Origin: Ignavibacteria bacterium | Lineage (GTDB): Bacteria > Bacteroidota > Ignavibacteria > Ignavibacteriales > Melioribacteraceae | DNA length: 7,376 bases | Assembly (NCBI GenBank): GCA_027347805.1 | Contig: DAIEQP010000141.1 | Span: 1 to 7,376, forward strand | Direction of reading: 5' to 3' | In this document: positions 1 to 7,200 of the stretch, one piece after another | Layout: each line of letters starts with the position of its first letter | Numbering within the stretch: the first letter of the stretch is position 1 | Made by a program: the position numbers and the translations under genes | Notes under the pieces: generated by a model | The model's input: only the letters and a program-made list of their open reading frames with translations | What the model was told of the DNA's origin: nothing | Database searches by the model: none

Positions 1-19
1 TCTGACATTTTCTTGCCAT
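1..19 (-). CDS. rpmB: Start of a gene leaving the window, probably 50S ribosomal protein L28 (partial)
   Basis: Only the first six codons are inside the window, read leftward from an ATG at 19-17: Met-Ala-Arg-Lys-Cys-Gln. The start is backed by a good ribosome binding site (AAAGAGG on the minus strand, core at 29-32) nine bases upstream. M-(A/S)-(R/K)-x-C-Q is the usual N-terminus of bacterial L28, a small protein of the large ribosomal subunit, where the sequence continues with TGK. The identity rests on six residues, so it is a reasoned guess; that a gene starts here is much surer. The ferritin terminator upstream implies that it has its own promoter in 20-91. Confidence 0.5.
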
Positions 20-91
20 TTTAATGAACCTCTTTCGATTTTTGGTCGCCAAATTTAGTAAAAAAAATGCTTTAGAAAAAATTTTTATTAC

Positions 92-117
92 AAAAAAGGC
101 GGGTTTTACCCGCCTTA
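92..117 (-). terminator. Rho-independent terminator of the ferritin gene
   Basis: A perfect 8-bp stem, AAGGCGGG (96-103) with CCCGCCTT (109-116), closes a 5-base loop. Read on the minus strand it is followed directly by a run of six T (97-92, the first two paired in the stem). It lies 21 bases past the ferritin stop. On the plus strand the stem is followed by AAAACG, so it should terminate only leftward transcription, isolating ferritin from the gene at the left edge. Confidence 0.92.
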
Positions 118-137
118 AAACGATTCACGAAAGGGGC

Positions 138-632
138 TTACTTTGATGCTCTCATTCCAAGTTCTCTATCCAATAGGAAAAGAGATGTTTTATTATCCCC
201 AATTAGTTTGAATTTATTTACAATTTGTGTTGCAGTTGCAACTTCTTCAACCTGTTCGGTTATAAAATAATTAAGGAATAGATTTGTTGCATAATCCTTT
301 TCCTGGATAGCAAGATCAACCAATTTATTGATCCTATCTGTAATGTACAATTCATGTTTATGTGATTCTTCAAAAACCTGGGCCGGTGATTTCCACTCAA
401 ATTCAGGCTTCTGAATTGCTTCAAGAGTTACTCTTGCATCAACTTCATTTATGTATCCAAAAATTTTCATTGCATGACCATATTCCTCGCCAGATTGAAC
501 CTGCATCCACTTTGCCATACCCGACCAATTTTCTGATTCAAGGTATGCTGCCATTGAAAGATATAGGTATGAAGAAAATATTTCTGCATTAATTTGATCA
601 TTCAACGCTTTCTGCATCTTGTCTGAAATCAT
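138..632 (-). CDS. ftnA: Bacterial non-haem ferritin, FtnA type
   Basis: This 164-residue protein has the normal length of a bacterial ferritin subunit. Such subunits form a cytosolic 24-mer shell that oxidises Fe(II) and stores it as ferric mineral. The ferroxidase centre is complete: site A Glu17, Glu50 and His53; site B Glu94, Gln127 and Glu130; and the third iron site typical of FtnA proteins, Glu49, Glu126 and Glu129. The four-helix pattern is visible, with NAEIFSSYLYLSMAAY in helix A, QSGEEYGHAMK in helix B and TEQVEEVATA in helix D; it ends in the common LDRELGMR tail. No haem-ligand methionine arrangement of bacterioferritin is apparent. The ATG is supported by GAGGT (638-642 on the minus strand) five bases upstream. 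It is a single gene with its own terminator, divergent from the envelope genes to the right. Confidence 0.97.
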   Translation of the reverse strand: MISDKMQKALNDQINAEIFSSYLYLSMAAYLESENWSGMAKWMQVQSGEEYGHAMKIFGYINEVDARVTLEAIQKPEFEWKSPAQVFEESHKHELYITDRINKLVDLAIQEKDYATNLFLNYFITEQVEEVATATQIVNKFKLIGDNKTSLFLLDRELGMRASK

Positions 633-681
633 AATTTACCTCATATTGTTTATGAAAAATTATTTTTTAAGAGAAAAACAA

Positions 682-711
682 TTAACCTTAGTTATATGTA
701 AATAATATAAC
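682..711 (+). promoter_or_regulatory. Candidate sigma-70-like promoter for the rightward gene cluster
   Basis: TTAACC (682-687) and TATAAC (706-711) are separated by 18 bases and match the -35 and -10 consensus at 4 of 6 and 5 of 6 positions. Transcription would start near 718, giving a leader of about 34 bases that ends in GAGGAG (743-748) just before the ATG at 752. The -10 lies inside the inverted repeat, so a bound repressor would block it. This is judged by eye in AT-rich DNA. Confidence 0.35.
691..711. promoter_or_regulatory. Perfect 7-7-7 inverted repeat in the divergent intergenic region
   Basis: GTTATAT (691-697) and ATATAAC (705-711) are exact reverse complements separated by seven bases, GTAAATA. 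The repeat sits near the middle of the 119-bp gap between the ferritin gene and the rightward genes. Each arm also carries TATAAC, a good -10-like hexamer, one facing each direction. It could be an operator for a dimeric regulator controlling one or both genes. The arms are mostly A and T in an AT-rich region, so chance is a real alternative. It does not match a standard Fur or PerR box, whose half-sites are nearly adjacent. Confidence 0.35.
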
Positions 712-751
712 GGATTTTTATGATTTTTAGTTCTAAATAAATGAGGAGTAA

Positions 752-2497
752 ATGAAAAAATATTTGCTAATAGTGTTTTTTAGCTGTGTATTATTTGGGC
801 AAAACAAAGATTTTAAATGGCAGACTTACTTTGAAAAATCAAATTATACTTCAACACCGGATTATGAAACGACTATAAATTATTTTAATAAACTTGAAAA
901 TCAATCTGGATATGCTAAACTGATTAAATTCGGTGAGACACCACAGGGACGAAATTTATACTGTTTTATTGTTTCTTCGGATAAGGCATTTTCTCCTAAA
1001 CTGGCAAAGCAAAGCGGCAAACCAATTTTATTAATTCAGAATGGAATTCATTCCGGAGAAATTGAAGGTAAGGATGCATGTATGATGTTGTTGCGTGAAA
1101 TACTTATTACGCGAGGAAAAGAAAATTACTTGAAAAATATAATTCTGATGATAATTCCTGTTTTTAATGTTGATGGTCATGAGAGAAAGAGTCCATACAA
1201 CAGAATCAACCAAAATGGTCCTTCCGAAATGGGATGGAGAACTACAGCACAAAACCTAAATTTAAATCGGGATTATATGAAAGCAGATTCGCCGGAGATG
1301 CAGTCATGGTTGAAGTTATATTCATCATGGCTTCCCGATATGTTTATCGATTCTCATACAACTGATGGTGCGGATTATCAGTATACAATCACATATGGAA
1401 TTGAAAAGAATAAAAACCTTCCGCCGCAGACAGAAAATTGGGTTAGAAATAAATTTATTCCTTTTATTCAATCGGAAACTGAAAAATCCGGTTATAAAGT
1501 ATCACCTTATGTTACGTTTAAGAATGATGATATTAAAAATGGAATTGTCGATTGGGCTTCAACTCCACGATTTTCTCATGGATACACTGCAGTTCAGAAT
1601 AGACCGGGATTATTAATTGAAACACATATGTTAAAACCATACAAAGATAGAGTGCTCGGCACAAAGGCAATGATTGAATCTGTTATCAAACTCTTATGCT
1701 CACAGAAAAATGAAATCTGCCAAATGAGCAAGAATGCAGATGCATTTGTGATTAATAATTATTATGAAAAGAAAAACTATTATCCGTTAACATTTTCTTT
1801 AACTGATCAATCATCAAAAATAAATTTTCATGGAATCGAATCTAAAATGGAAGACAGTTGGATTACTGGGAAACAAATTATTCGTTATTCAGGAAAATCA
1901 ATGGATATTGAAATTCCATATTACGACAAATGTAAAATTAAGGATTCAGTTTCTGTCCCTAATTTTTATTTGATTCCGCGAGAGTATGAATATCTGGTAA
2001 ATAAAATAAAACTGCATGGTGTTAAAGTTGAAAAAGTTAAACAACCCAGAAAATTTTTAGTGGAGAAATATAAATTTCGTAACATAAAATTTGCGCAGAT
2101 GCCGTATGAAGGGCACTTTCAGCCGCAATACGAATATGAATTACAAAAAGATTCAGTGGATATTCCTGAAGGAACATTTATAATAAATACAAAACAGAGA
2201 ACGCTGGGTGTAATTGTTCATTTGTTGGAACCGCTTGGCCCAGATTCTTTTTTGAAATGGGGATTCTTTAATACTATTTTTGAACAGAAAGAATACTTTG
2301 AAGATTATGCAATGGAACCGATCGCAAAAAAAATGATTGACGAAAATCCTAAACTTAAAGAGGAATTTTTATTGAAAGTAAATGAGGACCCCAAGTTAAA
2401 GGAAAATTCAAGACGAAGACTCAATTTCTTTTATGAAAGATCACCTTATTTTGATAATCAGTTAAATTTATATCCAATATTAAGAGTTGTTAATTAA
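752..2497 (+). CDS. Secreted M14-family zinc carboxypeptidase-like metallopeptidase
   Basis: This 581-residue protein belongs to peptidase family M14, zinc exopeptidases that usually remove C-terminal residues or process peptidoglycan peptides. A short signal peptide (KK, then a hydrophobic stretch at 4-16 ending FG before Gln17) predicts export. The catalytic set aligns with carboxypeptidase A: zinc ligands His100 and Glu103 in the HSGE motif and His202 in DSHTTDG, the carboxylate-binding pair Asn172-Arg173 in NLNRD, and catalytic Glu290 in LLIETH. NVDGHER at 139-145 is also typical. Residues from about 320 to 581 form an extra C-terminal region in which I recognise no named domain. The start is chosen by the signal peptide and by GAGGAG three bases upstream. 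It is followed after one base by mtgA, so a role at the cell wall or in periplasmic peptide turnover is plausible, but the substrate cannot be read from the sequence. Confidence 0.9.
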   Translation: MKKYLLIVFFSCVLFGQNKDFKWQTYFEKSNYTSTPDYETTINYFNKLENQSGYAKLIKFGETPQGRNLYCFIVSSDKAFSPKLAKQSGKPILLIQNGIHSGEIEGKDACMMLLREILITRGKENYLKNIILMIIPVFNVDGHERKSPYNRINQNGPSEMGWRTTAQNLNLNRDYMKADSPEMQSWLKLYSSWLPDMFIDSHTTDGADYQYTITYGIEKNKNLPPQTENWVRNKFIPFIQSETEKSGYKVSPYVTFKNDDIKNGIVDWASTPRFSHGYTAVQNRPGLLIETHMLKPYKDRVLGTKAMIESVIKLLCSQKNEICQMSKNADAFVINNYYEKKNYYPLTFSLTDQSSKINFHGIESKMEDSWITGKQIIRYSGKSMDIEIPYYDKCKIKDSVSVPNFYLIPREYEYLVNKIKLHGVKVEKVKQPRKFLVEKYKFRNIKFAQMPYEGHFQPQYEYELQKDSVDIPEGTFIINTKQRTLGVIVHLLEPLGPDSFLKWGFFNTIFEQKEYFEDYAMEPIAKKMIDENPKLKEEFLLKVNEDPKLKENSRRRLNFFYERSPYFDNQLNLYPILRVVN

Positions 2498-2498
2498 A

Positions 2499-3206
2499 AT
2501 GAAAAAAATATTTTCGCTAATTAAATTTTGTTTTTCTTTTGTTGGGATCTATACTGCCTTAGTAGTATTTCTAATACTTTTCTTCAGATTTATTAATCCG
2601 CCTGTAACTGCGTTCATACAAATGAATACAGATCCGCTTATTACGTTATTTTCTTCTGATGATTTTAAGATTAAACCAGTATCGATTAACAATACTTCAA
2701 AGTATCTTCCGCTTGCGGCAATTGCTTCGGAAGATCAAATGTTCTTCGACCATTTTGGATTTGATTTCGAACAGATTGAAAAAGCAATGAAAGAGAATAA
2801 GCATAGAAAGAGAATCCGGGGCGCCAGCACAATTACTATGCAGCTCGCAAAAAATATGTTTCTTAACAATACAAAATTGATTATCAGAAAAGGATTTGAA
2901 GCTTATTATACATTGTTGCTAGAATCGTTGTGGAGTAAAGAAAGGATTATGGAAGTTTATTTGAATGTTGCTGAAATGGGAAAAGGTATTTATGGAGTTG
3001 AAGCAGCATCGCAAATTTATTTTAACAGAGCATCAATAAAATTAAATCCGGTTCAGGCAGCAACACTGATTGCAATTTTGCCTAATCCAAAAGTAAGAAA
3101 TCCTAAAAATCCTTCTGGGTATTTAATCGGAAGACGAAATCATATTCTTGATCAAATGAATATGATTGGTGGTGTTGGAATGTTAAAAGAAGGAATTAGT
3201 TATTAA
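2499..3206 (+). CDS. mtgA: Monofunctional peptidoglycan glycosyltransferase MtgA (GT51)
   Basis: It polymerises lipid II into glycan strands at the outer face of the inner membrane and lacks the transpeptidase domain of class A PBPs. The 235 residues match the usual MtgA length (about 240). A single membrane anchor lies at about 12-33, followed by the family stretch INPPVTAF (32-39). GT51 motifs appear in order: SEDQMFFDHFGFD at 77-89 with catalytic Glu78; RGASTITMQLAKNMF at 107-121; RKGFEA at 130-135; and ERIMEVYLNVAEMGKGIYG at 148-166 with the second conserved Glu152. I chose the ATG at 2499, one base after the peptidase stop. An in-frame TTG at 2487 would add four residues and overlap the upstream gene, but has no spaced ribosome binding site; AAGAG at 2482-2486 is a weak match, so translation may depend on coupling to the peptidase gene. 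Confidence 0.95.
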   Translation: MKKIFSLIKFCFSFVGIYTALVVFLILFFRFINPPVTAFIQMNTDPLITLFSSDDFKIKPVSINNTSKYLPLAAIASEDQMFFDHFGFDFEQIEKAMKENKHRKRIRGASTITMQLAKNMFLNNTKLIIRKGFEAYYTLLLESLWSKERIMEVYLNVAEMGKGIYGVEAASQIYFNRASIKLNPVQAATLIAILPNPKVRNPKNPSGYLIGRRNHILDQMNMIGGVGMLKEGISY

Positions 3207-3262
3207 ATTATTTCTAATATTGCCGTTATCACCCGGTAAATTAAAAAGTTATTTGGTTTATT

Positions 3263-4210
3263 ATGAAAATTAAAAAAGCTGTAATTACCGCCGCTGCAAG
3301 AGGCAACAGAATTTATCCTGTTGCTGATTCTGTTCACAAATCAATGTTGCCTGTGATAGATAAAGATGGCATACATAAACCAATAATTCAAATAATTGCG
3401 GAGGAAGCTTTTGGATGCGGGGTTGAGGAAATTTGCATTGTTTGCGCTCCAGGTGACGACGTAAAATATAGTGATCAGTTCAAAACGCTTTTTGAAGCTA
3501 TCAAGCATGCGCCATTGAGTAACGAAGAAAAAGAAAAACAATCAAAGAGTATTAAAAATATACTTGAAAATGTTTCTTATGTTGTTCAGAATGAACAATT
3601 AGGATATGGCGACGCAGTTTATCTTGCGAAAAATTTTATTGCAGATGATTCTTTTCTCCTTCTTACAGGAGATTATTTATACATATCTTATAAAAAAGAA
3701 GAATCATGTGCACAACAGCTTGTAAATGCCGCAGTCGCAGAAAACTGTTCGGTTTCAGCTGTAAATCCAACTCCTGAATATTTAGTAAACAGATATGGTA
3801 CTCTAACAGGTAAATCTTTGTTAAACAAACAGGGTATTTACCAGATAGAAAAAATTATTGAAAAACCATCTATAACCCAGGCGGAACTGGAATTGCAAAC
3901 ACCAGGCCTAAAGATGGGATACTACCTATGTTTTTTTGGTATGAGCGTATTTACATCCCACATATTTGATCTGCTTGAAGAACATATTATTGAAAATCCA
4001 AAAGGACAAGTATTACTAACACCTGTAATGCAAAAGTTAGTTGAAAAAGAAAAATATCTTGCGCTTGAAATTAAAGGTAATAGATATGATACAAGTAAAA
4101 AACTTGGATTAATGCAGGCACAGCTCGCACTTGGTCTTTCAAGCAATTTGAAAGATGAAATAATGGGAATGATAATCGAAACTACTGGTGAAGTTATAAA
4201 CCGTTCATGA
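3263..4210 (+). CDS. GalU-like sugar-1-phosphate nucleotidyltransferase with altered signature
   Basis: This 315-residue cytosolic protein (E. coli GalU is 302) aligns end to end with UTP-glucose-1-phosphate uridylyltransferases, which make UDP-glucose from UTP and glucose-1-phosphate. Matching parts are the N-terminal nucleotide loop (9-17), HKSMLPVID at 25-33 with the expected catalytic Lys26, LGYGDAV (113-119), LLTGDYLY with metal-binding Asp137, RYGTL (178-182), IIEKP (198-202), GQVLLTPVMQKL (248-259) and RYDTSKKLGLMQAQLAL (274-290), the counterpart of the GalU HDCGNKLGYMQA stretch. The loop reads AARGNR where GalU has AGLGTR, so one glycine and the threonine are changed, and GYGDAV replaces GLGHAV. 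Substrate or nucleotide preference may therefore differ and I leave the symbol blank. No clear ribosome binding site precedes the ATG. It begins 56 bases after mtgA, and its TGA stop overlaps the next start as ATGA, indicating translational coupling. Confidence 0.85.
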   Translation: MKIKKAVITAAARGNRIYPVADSVHKSMLPVIDKDGIHKPIIQIIAEEAFGCGVEEICIVCAPGDDVKYSDQFKTLFEAIKHAPLSNEEKEKQSKSIKNILENVSYVVQNEQLGYGDAVYLAKNFIADDSFLLLTGDYLYISYKKEESCAQQLVNAAVAENCSVSAVNPTPEYLVNRYGTLTGKSLLNKQGIYQIEKIIEKPSITQAELELQTPGLKMGYYLCFFGMSVFTSHIFDLLEEHIIENPKGQVLLTPVMQKLVEKEKYLALEIKGNRYDTSKKLGLMQAQLALGLSSNLKDEIMGMIIETTGEVINRS

Positions 4211-7200
4211 ATTTTATGCAATCAAAAAACAAAATAAACAGATTCATTGAAGCAATAACATCGATTGATCCGGGTATCCGAAATAAATCCTTTGAACAAA
4301 TTTGTCAAAAACTTTCAATTAAAGAACTTGTTGAAGAACTTGATGTATTGGATAAGTTTAGAAGAGATACGATAAATTTATACTTTAGAGTCAGAGCTTC
4401 AATATTTCTTTATTATGGTTACAGATTCTATCTGCAAGAGTCCGATCAAATTAACAGCACTGGATATATTAATCAGGAAGTTTACGATAACATTCTGAAC
4501 AGAAATTATGATAAAGCAATTGATCTGATCAAAAGAAATTTAAAAACTACAGGTTATAATTCTGTTGTTTTTAGTTCATTAGCTGAATGTTATCATAAAC
4601 TAACATTTAAAACACTTGCAGACCAGGTTAGAAAAAGTGTTCAATCAAACAGGGGAAACAAATGGATGTTCCGTGTCGGTCATCCCGACCAGCATCCGTT
4701 AAAGATTCATCCTGATCTTTTGTCTCATCAGGAAAATTACTTATTCCCGATTCTTCAGGAAAAAACATCAGTCAGAATGGATTTAACTCATAGTTGCTGG
4801 TCTGATATATTTTTCCTTGGAATGGATTACCCTGAAGGAGCAAGAGTAATAAATGTTTCTGTTGATATTGGTGTATTTGGAAGAGACAAAGAAATTCTAC
4901 CTCCAATTGAAAGTTATTTACGCGTTATTCCTGAGCCGATAATCAGGTTAACTTCTCTTGATTTAAAATCTTTTAAAGATATTGATTCGCTTCAGGATCT
5001 ATTCAATTTTGGAAATGATTATCTCTCGCTGCTGAAAGGAGCTGTTATAGCTTCGGGACTAATTCCGCCATCATTCGAGGGTACTACTCACAAGTTATCT
5101 GAAATACTTTCCAAAGTTATTGCACCGGGACATGGAATCGAACTAGTAACCAGGGTAAATGATATTCCAAAAGGATCGCGACTTGCTGTTTCAACAAATT
5201 TGCTTGCATCAATTATTAGTTTGCTAATGCGTGCAACCGCACAGACAAATTCGCTTGAAGGTGAATTAAATGAAACCGATAGAAGAGTAATTGCATCCAG
5301 AGCAATTCTTGGAGAATGGCTTGGCGGTTCAGGCGGCGGCTGGCAGGATTCAGGCGGTATTTGGCCTGGTATTAAAGCTATTGAAGGTGAATTTGCAAAA
5401 CAAGGTGATTCTGAATTTGATATAAGCCGCGGGTGCCTTTTACCAAAGCACAGGATGCTTGAAAAGGAAATTCATCCTGAATTTGAAAAAAGAATAATTT
5501 CATCATTGATTCTTTTTCATGGGGGCATGACTTCGAATGTTGGACCTATTCTTGAAATGGTAACTGAAAAATATCTTTTACGTTTAGAACAAGAGTGGAA
5601 TGCAAGGCAAATTGCAAATTCAATTTACAATGAGATCTTAATTTGTTTAAAAGAAGGTGATATAAAAAAATTAGCTGCGCTTACATCTCAGAATTTTAAT
5701 GGTCCAATTAAAACTATAATACCCCAATCAACAAATTATTTTACTGAAAAACTTATTAAGTCTGTTTCCGAAATGTTTGGAGATAACTATTGGGGATTTT
5801 TAATGCTGGGTGGAATTTCCGGAGGCGGGATGGGAATGTTTTTCAATCCGGATATTTATGATGAAGCTAAAGAAAAAATTTACAAGCTGCTGCTTCAAAC
5901 TAAACAGGAAATAGATAAGGCAGTTCCATTTGCTGTTGAACCGGTAGTTTATAATTTCAAGATCAATAAAAAAGGATCTGTTTCAAAGCTTGTTAAAAAC
6001 AATAATGCCTTGATGCCTCACAATTATTACTCATTAATTGTTCCATTCCTAACCCAGAACAATGTGAACGAATTAACCGAAATCAGAAAAATAGAAATAG
6101 ATCTAGCCGCATCGCAGACAGATGATTTTACAAAAGCCTATGCATTATTAAGATCAATTACAGGTAATTTGTTTAAGCATTCATTGAAAGAAGAATCACA
6201 GGAAAAAATTAAAAATGATTCTGAGACTGAAAAGATAAAATTAGAAAACGGATTCGACCAGATTCAGCATGAACAAATAAGAGATGATCTTATTAAAGGA
6301 AGAATTGGACTATCTAGAAATCGTCTTCCGGCAGAATCATCTATCTCTGATGTAAGTTATGATGATGTTAAATATTTAGAAAATCTTACGGATAAAAAGA
6401 AGCTTGGTATAAAATCAATCTCTGAAAATAAAACCGCATTAATGGTTCTTGCAGCAGGTGTTGGCAGCAGATGGACAAAAGGCGCGGGAGTAATCAAAGC
6501 TATTAATCCTTTTGTCAATTTATCCGGAAAGCACCGTTCTTTTTTGGAGATCCATCTTGCAAAGACAAAAAAAACATGTAATCAATTCAAATCCAAAATT
6601 CCTTACATAATTTCTACAAGTCATTTAACAAACACACCTATCCAGGAAAAATTAGATCATGAAGTAAATTTCGGCTATGGTGGAGAAATCTTAATATCAT
6701 CAGGAAAATCTATTGGACAACGATTTATTCCGATGGAAAGAGATTTAAGATTTTTATGGGAAGAGATGCCCCAGGAGCTTCTTGATGAAAACAAACAAAA
6801 AGTTTTACTAGCATTAAGAGAAGCACTGATAAACTGGGCAAAAGAAAAGGGAGAAGGAAGAGATTATACAGAGAATATTCCATTTCAGAGATTGAGCCCA
6901 TTGGGACACTGGTACGAACTGCCGAATACATTGAGAAACGGAACAATTAAAAAACTGCTTGAAGAAAATCCTGCAGTTGAAAATATACTTCTTCACAATA
7001 TTGATACATTGGGAGTTAACGTTTCTAAAGAGATTCTGAATTATCACATTGATTCCGGTAATGCCCTGACATTTGAAGTAGTTGCAAGAAGAGTTGATGA
7101 TATCGGTGGCGGGTTGGCAAAGGTTAATGGAAAATTAAGATTGCTTGAAGGTCTTGCCCAGCCCAACGAGAATTGTGAACTTGGGTTACGATATTATAAT

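Noticed and set aside
50..57. Minus-strand TAAATTTG, resembling the Bacteroidota -7 promoter element TAnnTTTG, upstream of the L28-like start
   Set aside because: The distance to the start codon would fit, but I see no matching -33 element at the right spacing, and such a short AT-rich match is expected by chance.
3220..3239. Possible hairpin TTGCCG/CGGTAA between mtgA and the GalU-like gene
   Set aside because: The stem is only six pairs including one G-T pair, has an eight-base loop and no T-run follows, so it is not a convincing terminator.
3922..4221. Antisense open frame over the GalU-like gene, and similar ones at 362-592, 1031-1252, 1365-1616, 3341-3541, 6725-6946 and 6814-7047
   Set aside because: All lie inside strongly supported genes in another frame or on the other strand, show no recognisable domain, and give low-complexity Phe/Ser/Leu-rich or otherwise unremarkable translations.
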